Of a stretch of DNA of 22,576 nucleotides, positions 15,616-22,576 are shown piece after piece. A model generated the notes under the pieces. That model did not search any database and was not told the origin of the DNA. It saw only the letters and a list, made by a program, of their open reading frames with translations. Every line of letters starts with the position of its first letter. Position 1 is the stretch's first letter. The stretch is from positions 1 through 22,576 of the forward strand of contig JAEYVE010000268.1 of the NCBI GenBank assembly GCA_023432025.1. Reading direction: 5' to 3'. Both the position numbers and the translations under genes were made by a program. Source of the stretch: Pseudomonadota bacterium (GTDB lineage: Bacteria; Myxococcota_A; Polyangia; Polyangiales; Polyangiaceae).

Positions 15616-18600
15616 TCACTTCTTGGCCGCCTCCGCCTTCTGTTTCGCCGCCTCTTCCGCCGAGACCGTGGGAGCCGTCACGAGGGGCTCACCGCCGATG
15701 CGCACCGGATAGGCCTGCTCGCGGAGCGGGTCGTTGACCCGATTCGGCGCGCCACGGAACTCGTCGACCAAGTGGAACTCGGCCTTGTAGTTGTTGGCGA
15801 GCCATTCCTCGCAGGTACGGCTGAACTGGTCGAAGTACTGGTACTTGACCGAGTAGTCGAGGCAGAGCACGTACGCGCTCTTTGCCTGGGTCTTGAAGGG
15901 CTCCGAGGCGTCGTCGAGCGCACCGTAGTAGGCGGTGCGGATTTCGTAGTCGGCCTCCCAAGCCTTCGGGATGGGTGCTGAACGGAAGTCGGCCACGAAC
16001 TTGCCCCACATCTGACCCACCTGCGAACCCGCAGCAATGGCCCAGCGCGGTGGAGGCACCGGCTGCAAGTCGACGATCTTCTTATAGTCGCCGCTGGCAT
16101 CCGCGATCATGTCGCGCTTCTTGGTGTACCAATCCTTGACCTTACCCGAGATGTGCTTGTTGATGCCCGCGGCGTCCTTCGGCCCGTTGTACTTCGGGAA
16201 CTCGTAGGCATCGACCTTCGCCTTCTTCTTTTCGGCGACGTAGAAGAGCGCCTCTCCCACCGACTCGAGCGCACGGCCCACCTCACGAGGTCCGCCACCC
16301 GCCTTTTCGATGGACTCGACGGCCTTCGCCGGGTCACTCCAAAGGCCGATCACCTGCCGGTACTCACGCTCGGCAGCTGGATCCGTCTTCATGTTCTTGT
16401 AAGCGCGACCGGCCAAGGCATGCGCCTGCAGGCGAATGTCCAGCGTGGCGCTCTTGTCGATGAGACGCATCGAGCTAGCGAGGCTCTTGCGAACGTCTTC
16501 CCAAGCGCCCTTGTCACCGTAGTGAGCAGCGATTGCGAAGCCGATTTGCGCAGCCTGATCGGGCTTACGAGCACCGTACTTGCTCTGGAAGGTGGCCGCG
16601 TCCTTGAGGGCTTGGTCCTCCTGACCGAGGCCCAGGCGAAGCACGACGGCGTCGCTCATGGCCTTGTCGGCGAATTCACCCTGGTACCTGGTTTCCTCCG
16701 CGTACCTCTCGAAGAAGTCCGCCGCCTTGTCGTACACGGCGATGGCCTGGTAGTTGCCGCCGATCTCGTAGATGGCCTTCTGAGCGAGCTTGCTCTTGTT
16801 CAGCCCGTACTTCGGGTTGAGCAGAATCATGCGCGCTTGGATGGACTTCGCGAGGAGACGGCCGGCCTGGTAGGCCTTGGCCATGTTGTAGACGATTTCG
16901 TCGGCGGTTTCGCACTGCTTGACGACCTTGCCCTCGGACAGCGGACCCTCGCAGTAGCCACGCCAGATCTCGAGGTAGGCATCGCCGCCCGCCTTGTAGT
17001 TCTCGAGCGCGGCCTTGTAGTCGCCCTTGTCTGCCTGAGTATCCGCAAGCTCGACCTTCTTTTGCGCCGCGAGGCGCTTCACGTCGAACTGGATGCGGGT
17101 GAGCAGCTCGCACTGCTCCTTGTTGTCCTCGAGCCCGGACCCCTTGCAGTAGTTCTCCAGGAAGGTCGGGACGTCCGCGGCCATGTCGTCGAAGCAGGTC
17201 GGCCGTGGCGGCTCAGCCTTGGAGCCGAGCACGTTGACCGCCTCGAGGTAGAGCTGCGCCGCAAAGATGCCCGCGTCGTTCTTCGGGTAGTTGATGGCGA
17301 TGTCGCGGAACGCGAGCGCCGCCTCTTCCCAGTGCTGCGCCTCGAAGTAAGTACGAGCGCGAGCGAACTTCACGTCGACGTACTGCTGCTGGGCTTCAGC
17401 GTCGTTCTCGGCCGGCTTGATGTAGCAAACGTAGCGGTTGAAAGCCGTCACCATGCCGGTCTGCTGCTTGGTGAACTCCTTGGGCTTGAACTTTTCCCAT
17501 TCGCCCTTCTTGCTTTCACGATCCGCTTCGGAGGCGCCCTTCGGACCCAGGCCTTTGCCCTTCTTGTCCGCGTCGCCCTTGTACATCTGGTCGTACATTT
17601 TCTGGTAGCAGAGCACCGCGGCGTACGCGGCTTCCGCCGCGTCCGGACCCGTGGGATTTTCCGCAACCACCGAATCGAACGCCGGACCACACTCCTCCCA
17701 GCGCTTCTGGAAGTAGAGCAAGTCCGCCATTGCGTACTTGACCTTGTAGATGGTCGGCCAGTCTTCCTTCACGATGCGGGGGAACTCGAACTTCGCGAAG
17801 TCCTCCGCCGTAAAGGTATCGGCGACCTTCTTGTAGAGGTACGCCGCCAGATCCATCGCCTGCGGGCTGTTGGTTCCGCGCACGCCGCCGCTACCGACCG
17901 CCTCCAAGTGCCAGCTCATGGCGGTCTCGGAGAGCAGCTCGGCAGTACGGTTGTCGCACTTCAGCTTCGCCGCGTCCGGCACCTTCATTTCCTTGAAGGT
18001 CTTGCGGGCAGACGCCTGCTGGTCGAGCTCCTTACGGATTTTTTCCTTGTCGGACGCGTACGCCGCCTGAACGGCCGAGGTGATTTGGCTCTGGTACTCG
18101 CACCAGTGCTCACCCTTGTCGCGCGACATCAAGTCCTTGTAGAGCTCGATGCCTTCCGGGTAGTGACCGGTGTCCAAGTAGGCGTGACCGAGCTCGCGCA
18201 TCATGGCGATGGCGTTCTCGTCCGACTTGTTCTCCGCGAGCGGCTTGAAGTACGCGAACGCTTTGCTCGGCGACTCGCTGGCAGCGTAAACGGGGATGAT
18301 GTCGCGGCGAGCCGACTTCGCCAGCTGCTTGGCATTCGGCAGATCCTGGTACTGATTGCCGAACTCGATGACCTTCTTGAACTGCTCGAGCGCCTGCTTG
18401 TAGAAGCCCTGGTTCCAGTAGACGTAACCGAGCTTGTAGCGAGCGTAGCCGAACAGCTTGTTGTTCGGCGGCGGGTACTTGAGCACCTCCATGTACGCCG
18501 CCTCGGCCAAGGCCCACTTGCTTGGATCGGCCGTGGCCTCTTGGAAGAACAGCTCGCCGAACGCGAGGTATGCATTCGGTACGTACGGAGACTTCGGCGC

Positions 18601-19308
18601 CTTGTCGATGAGCTCGAGGTACGTCTTGCGCGCGTTGGCGAGGTCGCCCGCCTGCTCGTACTCGTAAGCGAGGTAGTAGAGGACCTCGTCGAGCTTCGAG
18701 TAGCTCGAATAGTCCTTGGCCATCTTGCTGTAGAAGGCGATCGCTTTGCTGCGAGCCGCCTTCTCCATCTGCTTGGCCTTGTCGACCTCCTTGCGCGCCT
18801 TGCTGGTGTCCTTCTTCTTGCGCTGGAGATCCTGGACCTCGATGTCCGCCGTGATCTTGTCACGGATGGCAGCTTGCTCGAGCTCGGCGTACGCGTCGGC
18901 CAGGCGGAGCGTCAGCTGGGGGCGATCCGGAGACTTCGCGGGCGTCGCCTTGTAGAGGCGCTCCAGACCCGTGATTTCGGTGATGAGCAGCGCGCGGGCG
19001 CGCTTCTGCATCTTTCCCTTACGCGTGTCGCGCTCCGCGAACTGCTGCAGCGCCGCCAGGTCCCCTGGCTTTCCATCCTGCTGCTTCTTCTTTTCGATCG
19101 GTGGCGGCGCACTCTTGAACGACGTGCCCTTGCGCTTCTTGCCCTCGAACTTCGCCGGGCCGCCGGGGCACTCGGAAAAGTTCTTGTAGGCCGCATCCGA
19201 GATGCATTCCGCGCTCATGCGACGAGCGTCCGCCCCCAAAGCCGAACCGGCGGCGAGCGTCAGCCCGCACACCGTGGCAACCAGAGTCTTTACGTGTTTG
19301 ACGTACAT
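15616..19308 (-). CDS. gltD: Large exported TPR protein, GltD/AgmU-like
   Basis: 1230 residues from ATG 19308. The SD (GGAAGG) overlaps the end of the preceding gene, whose TAA is only six bases upstream, so translation is probably coupled. Residues 1-25 look like a Sec signal (hydrophobic core, SALGA), putting the protein in the periplasm. A Lys-rich stretch at about 55-75 and a charged helix at about 140-185 precede TPR repeats. Clear TPR units start near 190 (LYYLAYEYEQAGDLANARKT) and continue with gaps to about 1020. The end (about 1210-1230) is a short Lys/Ala-rich helix. M. xanthus AgmU/GltD is, as I recall, a TPR protein of nearly the same length encoded just before aglT, which agrees well. 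It would act as a periplasmic scaffold linking GltG to outer-membrane partners. NfsD is the alternative. Confidence 0.76.
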   Translation of the reverse strand: MYVKHVKTLVATVCGLTLAAGSALGADARRMSAECISDAAYKNFSECPGGPAKFEGKKRKGTSFKSAPPPIEKKKQQDGKPGDLAALQQFAERDTRKGKMQKRARALLITEITGLERLYKATPAKSPDRPQLTLRLADAYAELEQAAIRDKITADIEVQDLQRKKKDTSKARKEVDKAKQMEKAARSKAIAFYSKMAKDYSSYSKLDEVLYYLAYEYEQAGDLANARKTYLELIDKAPKSPYVPNAYLAFGELFFQEATADPSKWALAEAAYMEVLKYPPPNNKLFGYARYKLGYVYWNQGFYKQALEQFKKVIEFGNQYQDLPNAKQLAKSARRDIIPVYAASESPSKAFAYFKPLAENKSDENAIAMMRELGHAYLDTGHYPEGIELYKDLMSRDKGEHWCEYQSQITSAVQAAYASDKEKIRKELDQQASARKTFKEMKVPDAAKLKCDNRTAELLSETAMSWHLEAVGSGGVRGTNSPQAMDLAAYLYKKVADTFTAEDFAKFEFPRIVKEDWPTIYKVKYAMADLLYFQKRWEECGPAFDSVVAENPTGPDAAEAAYAAVLCYQKMYDQMYKGDADKKGKGLGPKGASEADRESKKGEWEKFKPKEFTKQQTGMVTAFNRYVCYIKPAENDAEAQQQYVDVKFARARTYFEAQHWEEAALAFRDIAINYPKNDAGIFAAQLYLEAVNVLGSKAEPPRPTCFDDMAADVPTFLENYCKGSGLEDNKEQCELLTRIQFDVKRLAAQKKVELADTQADKGDYKAALENYKAGGDAYLEIWRGYCEGPLSEGKVVKQCETADEIVYNMAKAYQAGRLLAKSIQARMILLNPKYGLNKSKLAQKAIYEIGGNYQAIAVYDKAADFFERYAEETRYQGEFADKAMSDAVVLRLGLGQEDQALKDAATFQSKYGARKPDQAAQIGFAIAAHYGDKGAWEDVRKSLASSMRLIDKSATLDIRLQAHALAGRAYKNMKTDPAAEREYRQVIGLWSDPAKAVESIEKAGGGPREVGRALESVGEALFYVAEKKKAKVDAYEFPKYNGPKDAAGINKHISGKVKDWYTKKRDMIADASGDYKKIVDLQPVPPPRWAIAAGSQVGQMWGKFVADFRSAPIPKAWEADYEIRTAYYGALDDASEPFKTQAKSAYVLCLDYSVKYQYFDQFSRTCEEWLANNYKAEFHLVDEFRGAPNRVNDPLREQAYPVRIGGEPLVTAPTVSAEEAAKQKAEAAKK

Positions 19309-19314
19309 AGCCGA

Positions 19315-21036
19315 TTACCTTCCGCAGGCCGACACGACCTCTTGACGATAGAAGCCAAGCTCGTCGCGCCAATACTCGCCGTCAAAGGGCCAAATGAAGT
19401 GCTCGTCGTCCGGGTTGACCACGCCGAAAATCTTCGACTCAGCCGCGCTGACCTGACCCTCCTTCATGGCCTGGTCGAGCAAGTTACGTTGAGCGGCCGT
19501 GATATCGATGAGGATCTTCTCACCGTTGCGCATGTGCTCGGCCATTTCGTCCACGTAGCGCCGGTAGCGCTGCTGGGCGAGACGACCTGCTTGCTTGATG
19601 GCCAGGCTGCGTGCCAAGCCGAGGGCTTGCTCGACCTGGTCACCGATGGGTGAGCTCTGGAAGCCGGGCGGCGACTTCTTGAAGCGCTTCATTTCCTCTT
19701 CCAGCGCGTTCACGTAGTCGATGTTCTTGAGCAGCTGACGGTCGCTCAACGCGCTGGAGATGATGGGCTCCACCTTGGCGTCGAGATTGGCGTTGCCCTC
19801 GCGAACCTTGAGCAGGAACTTGAAGAACTCCTCCTCCTGGTTTTCGCCCTGGTACTTCTTGAGCACCTGCTCGAGCTCGTCCTTGACCGGCTGCGTCTTC
19901 TGATTGAAGCGGGCAACGACGATGGTCGCCTTTTCGTAGTCGCAGTTGGTGAAGTAAACGACGGCCTTGAGGATGTCCGCTTCAGGGTAGAAAGCCTTCG
20001 GGAAGTACGGCGCGTTGATCGTGTGAATGTTTCCGAGTGCGCGCGTGTACTGACCAGCCATGAAGTAGGCCCACGCCTCTTCGAACTGCGCGTCGAGCCA
20101 GTACTCCGAGCTCTCGTCCACCACGTTCCAGTACTTGACGGCGGCGCTGAGCTTCTTGGCGTCGATGGTCGGCGCGTTCGTTTCCGGGTCCAAACGAATC
20201 GACGCGGAGTAGTACGTACGAGCCATCGAGAGGTTCGCCAGATCGCGCAAGCGATCTTCGTCCTCGACGCCATCGACGCCTTCCTCCACCGCCTTGACGA
20301 TGCGCTGGAACGCCTGCACCGCGGGCACTGACTTCTTCAGACGGACATAGCTGATGCCGCTGAAGAACTGAGCCTTCACGTAGTCGGGGCTACGCTTGTC
20401 GACCTTCTGGAAGAAGCGAATCGCCTCCTCGAACTGCCCCTGCCGGTACTTGTAGCGACCCAGCATTTGGTTCAGCTGCCAGTACAGCTGCTGCTGGTCC
20501 TTGTTGTCGAAGCGCGCGAGGTGCTCGTCCGAGTACTTACCGACGCGGGCGATGATGTCCGCCGGCTCGGGCAACTCGAGGGCGAGCTTCGCCAGCCACA
20601 TGAGCGTTTCGTTGAACTTCTGGTGGTTGGGCTGCTCGGCGATGACGCTGAAGATCGCGAAGCTCGCCTGGAAGAACTTCAAGCGATAAAGGGCGTTGGC
20701 GAGATAGAACTCGGCAAGCTGCTTGTTGCCCGGATCGTCGCCCGTTTCACCGGACACGACCCTGAACATGCCCTCCGCCGCCTCAGGCCACTTTTCCTGA
20801 TCGAAGGCTCGCCGAGCTGCCGTGAAGCCCTCGGTCGGCTCGCCCGCTACGACGGGGGGCGCCTCCGCCGCCGCGCTCTTCCCGCCGCCCTCTTCGTCGA
20901 GGTCGATTACTTGTCCCTTGTCGTTCTCTTCGTCCAGATCGATGACCTGGGCGAAGGCCGGCAGCGGAGCTGCCACTCCTCCAGCAAAAGTGGCTGCGGC
21001 GATGAGGCTGGCTGCGGCAATGCGCTTTCGAAACAT
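19315..21036 (-). CDS. gltC: Periplasmic TPR protein, GltC-like
   Basis: 573 residues from ATG 21036. I prefer this start over an upstream in-frame ATG at 21114 because GAGGA lies just before it and a clean Sec signal follows (1-29, ending AFA). The mature start carries two copies of QVIDLDEE (30-37 and 42-49), then a Pro/Ala linker to about 68. TPR-like helical repeats run from about 70 to 340 (clear units near 190-250 and 320-345). The rest is helical and ends in an aromatic-rich segment (WPFDGEYWRDELGFYRQEV, about 548-566). It is first in the minus-strand cluster, downstream of a promoter with a perfect -35 box. The periplasmic TPR protein GltC (or NfsC) of myxobacteria fits. In M. xanthus gltC is, as I recall, at another locus from gltD, whereas nfsC and nfsD are adjacent. 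Confidence 0.65.
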   Translation of the reverse strand: MFRKRIAAASLIAAATFAGGVAAPLPAFAQVIDLDEENDKGQVIDLDEEGGGKSAAAEAPPVVAGEPTEGFTAARRAFDQEKWPEAAEGMFRVVSGETGDDPGNKQLAEFYLANALYRLKFFQASFAIFSVIAEQPNHQKFNETLMWLAKLALELPEPADIIARVGKYSDEHLARFDNKDQQQLYWQLNQMLGRYKYRQGQFEEAIRFFQKVDKRSPDYVKAQFFSGISYVRLKKSVPAVQAFQRIVKAVEEGVDGVEDEDRLRDLANLSMARTYYSASIRLDPETNAPTIDAKKLSAAVKYWNVVDESSEYWLDAQFEEAWAYFMAGQYTRALGNIHTINAPYFPKAFYPEADILKAVVYFTNCDYEKATIVVARFNQKTQPVKDELEQVLKKYQGENQEEEFFKFLLKVREGNANLDAKVEPIISSALSDRQLLKNIDYVNALEEEMKRFKKSPPGFQSSPIGDQVEQALGLARSLAIKQAGRLAQQRYRRYVDEMAEHMRNGEKILIDITAAQRNLLDQAMKEGQVSAAESKIFGVVNPDDEHFIWPFDGEYWRDELGFYRQEVVSACGR

Positions 21037-21121
21037 GTGTCCTCGTTGATGAGCGTTGAGTTCAGCGCAACAAGTCGGGGCAGTCGGACGGCAACCTGCG
21101 ACGGAATAGTTCAATCACAGT

Positions 21122-21140
21122 GCATTTCCGTACGAAATGC
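21122..21140. promoter_or_regulatory. Dyad GCATTTC-N5-GAAATGC in the leader of the glt-like cluster
   Basis: Perfect 7-bp arms around CGTAC, 86 bases before the GltC-like ATG and about 90 bases downstream of the predicted start of transcription. It may be a binding site for a dimeric regulator or a leader stem-loop. Confidence 0.35.
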
Positions 21141-21236
21141 CGAAACGCTGGCAGCCGCTCCTATGCGACTCCAGCGGATCATTTAAGGGAAAAACCACAA
21201 CAAGAATCGATAGATACCGATCCGTAGAGGTCGGGG

Positions 21237-21266
21237 ATGTTAGATACCACTGCAATTGCTTGTCAA
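21237..21266 (-). promoter_or_regulatory. Sigma-70-type promoter for the gltC-gltD-gltE-like genes
   Basis: Minus strand: TTGACA (21266-21261, perfect -35) and TAACAT (21242-21237, 4 of 6), spaced 18 bases. Transcription would start near 21230, giving a leader of roughly 190 bases before ATG 21036. Confidence 0.5.
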
Positions 21267-21663
21267 GCGCCGAGCGCCGCGTCGCCGTAGACGATGAGCC
21301 TCTTGCAACGCTATCGAAAGATTCCGTTGCGCGTCGCTCACGCTACATCGGTGAAACCGGCAATAGCGCGGATCCAGTGAGACGCAAATCAGAACCTTTT
21401 GCATACATCACCCGACAATCGCGACGGTTGTGATGAAAATGTTGATGCTCAGGGCGATGACGCTGTGCCACCGCGCGTCGGATGGACGCCAGTGCGGGAG
21501 GTGACAAAAACGTGCTTCCGGGCCGAGCCATCGACCGACCGTCGGGGCCCCTTCTCGTCGAGTGCACCGGAGTTTCGGCTCACCTCGAACGGCGGACGGG
21601 CACCGGTGCGGTAACGTTCCAACTAAGCGGGAAGATGTAAGGAATCCCTGAGTTTGTTTGACG

Positions 21664-21693
21664 TTGACGGCCTTCGCCTTGGTCGACTAGGTT
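21664..21693 (+). promoter_or_regulatory. Weak promoter candidate for the Cys-rich lipoprotein gene
   Basis: TTGACG (21664-21669) and TAGGTT (21688-21693) spaced 18 bases. The -35 is good (5 of 6), the -10 poor (3 of 6). The leader would be about 185 bases. Confidence 0.25.
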
Positions 21694-21884
21694 ACCGTCG
21701 GCACGGAAACGACGCGACCGTGGCCTGCGCCTTCTTGTCGTTCGAAATGATTCCTTCGTAAGACTGTCGCCCAAGTTCGTCCCTGATCGGGCGCGGCAGT
21801 CCTCCCACAATTTGCGCGACGGGATGAGCCACGGAGTCAAGCAGGTCGCCCAAGTCGCCGAGTTTGCACTACATGAGGAAGAAT

Positions 21885-22556
21885 ATGCGTGAGCTCCGAT
21901 TGTTGGCTGCGATGACGCTCCTGGCGAGCGGCCTGATGGGTTTCAGCTGTGGCGTCGAAGGTGTGGGCGATCCGTGCATCCCGGAAGACGAGTACGACGA
22001 GAACTTCTCCGGGTTTTCTTCACCTGAGGTGAACGTCGAGAGCCGTTCGTTCTCGTGTGTCACGCGTATCTGCCTCGTGAACCACTTTCAGGGTCGCGTG
22101 AGCTGCCCCTATGGGCAGAGCCAGGAGCGCGCCGACGAGTGCGCGGCGAATCCCGCGGCCTGCTCGGATCCCAACAGCCCCCAGTACAAGTCTTCGTGCC
22201 GCAAACCGGGCCAAGACGGCACAAAGGCCGATGACTGGATCAAAGAGGCAGTGCCTCCGCAGCTGGTCGAGCGTCGGGCGGACGACGCGGTGTACTGCTC
22301 CTGTCGTTGCGACGGTCCGGACGCCGGCGCCAGGTACTGTGAATGCCCTGACGGCTTTAGTTGTGAGAGGCTCGTGGACGACATCGGCCTCGGTAAGGGT
22401 CAGCTGGCTGGCTCCTACTGCGTGAAGTCCAGCGAGCGCTACAACCCGCAGAAGCCCCCGAATCCCGCGAACCTGTGCGACAACGGTACGGCAGAGGCGG
22501 CTGGCACTCTCCCCGGAAACTGCGGCTCGGACGGCTCCAACCCGCCCCTGCAGTGA
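21885..22556 (+). CDS. Cys-rich secreted lipoprotein of unknown function
   Basis: 223 residues from ATG 21885. I chose this start over ATG 21873 and TTG 21864 because GAGG lies six bases upstream and it leaves a compact signal (Met-Arg start, hydrophobic core, GFSC with Cys22). The lipobox is not fully canonical, so lipidation is probable, not certain. The mature part has 16 further Cys, including a dense cluster CSCRC...CEC, compatible with several disulfides in an extracytoplasmic protein. There are acidic and Pro/Asn-rich stretches but no domain I recognise. Cys-rich lipoproteins of this kind are common in myxobacteria. It is divergent from the glt-like cluster and separated by 848 bases, so nothing ties it functionally to motility. 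Only 20 bases follow its stop, with no terminator visible. Confidence 0.8.
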   Translation: MRELRLLAAMTLLASGLMGFSCGVEGVGDPCIPEDEYDENFSGFSSPEVNVESRSFSCVTRICLVNHFQGRVSCPYGQSQERADECAANPAACSDPNSPQYKSSCRKPGQDGTKADDWIKEAVPPQLVERRADDAVYCSCRCDGPDAGARYCECPDGFSCERLVDDIGLGKGQLAGSYCVKSSERYNPQKPPNPANLCDNGTAEAAGTLPGNCGSDGSNPPLQ

Positions 22557-22576
22557 GCTCACGGAGCTGATTGCGG

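Larger units (their letters stand above)
21037..21884. other. 848-base divergent intergenic region
   Basis: This separates the minus-strand glt-like cluster from the plus-strand Cys-rich lipoprotein gene. It is less GC-rich than the genes, notably at about 21180-21260 and 21370-21460. It holds promoter candidates for both directions, a dyad at 21122-21140 and a GCACCGGTGC palindrome at 21600-21609. Short reading frames here (up to about 100 codons on either strand) show no signal peptide, domain or convincing SD, so no gene is called. Confidence 0.6.

Noticed and set aside
16153..19653. Plus-strand 1166-codon frame as a giant gene
   Set aside because: It spans two minus-strand TPR genes and their junction, has no domain or convincing SD, and arises from the lack of TTA/CTA/TCA codons in those genes.
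21580..21840. Minus-strand 86-codon frame (and the plus-strand frame at 21399-21614) as small genes
   Set aside because: No SD, signal peptide or recognisable motif; composition looks like non-coding DNA.
21864..21884. TTG 21864 or ATG 21873 as the start of the Cys-rich lipoprotein
   Set aside because: Neither has a good SD, whereas GAGG is six bases before ATG 21885, which also gives a more typical lipoprotein signal length.
1..22576. CRISPR arrays, insertion sequences, tRNA or rRNA genes
   Set aside because: I saw no regularly spaced direct repeats with unique spacers, no transposase-like frames with flanking inverted repeats, and no RNA-gene signatures; the only tandem repeats are in-frame coding repeats.

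Overview
The window looks like chromosomal DNA from a gliding myxobacterium (Myxococcota). The evidence is GC-rich coding DNA, many TPR proteins, a protein with FHA, transmembrane and AgmX/PglI-type TonB-like domains, and a Cys-rich lipoprotein. A Polyangiales/Sorangiineae-like member is my guess; no rRNA or other taxonomic marker is present.

Nearly everything is on the minus strand and reads from about 21.0 kb down to position 1. In transcription order: a periplasmic TPR protein (GltC-like, 21036-19315), a 1230-residue exported TPR protein (GltD/AgmU-like, 19308-15616), a TPR lipoprotein with an Ala/Pro tail (GltE/AglT-like, 15541-13943), a 90-residue exported protein (GltF-like, 13622-13350) and the FHA-TM-TonB protein (GltG/PglI-like, 13243-11189). 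A strong terminator follows. Then come a separate TPR lipoprotein gene (10582-9662), a second strong terminator, and a giant cytoplasmic TPR-like gene (9363 to beyond position 1, at least 3121 codons; GltI/AgmK-like). One gene, a Cys-rich lipoprotein (21885-22556), lies on the plus strand, divergent from the rest across an 848-base intergenic region.

Read together, this is a substantial part of an Agl-Glt gliding-motility (or paralogous Nfs-type) trans-envelope machine. GltG would be the inner-membrane coupler: FHA domain in the cytoplasm, TonB-like end in the periplasm. GltC, D, E and F would be periplasmic or outer-membrane parts, and the giant solenoid a cytoplasmic scaffold. The AglQRS motor, the outer-membrane barrels GltA/B/H and GltJ are not in the window. 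The TPR lipoprotein between gltG and gltI has no counterpart that I can name and is the best candidate for an undescribed component.

The very long plus-strand reading frames (up to 1166 codons) opposite these genes are codon-aligned shadows. They stay open because the minus-strand genes avoid TTA, CTA and TCA codons. The giant gene is easily missed because it has no stop codon inside the window.
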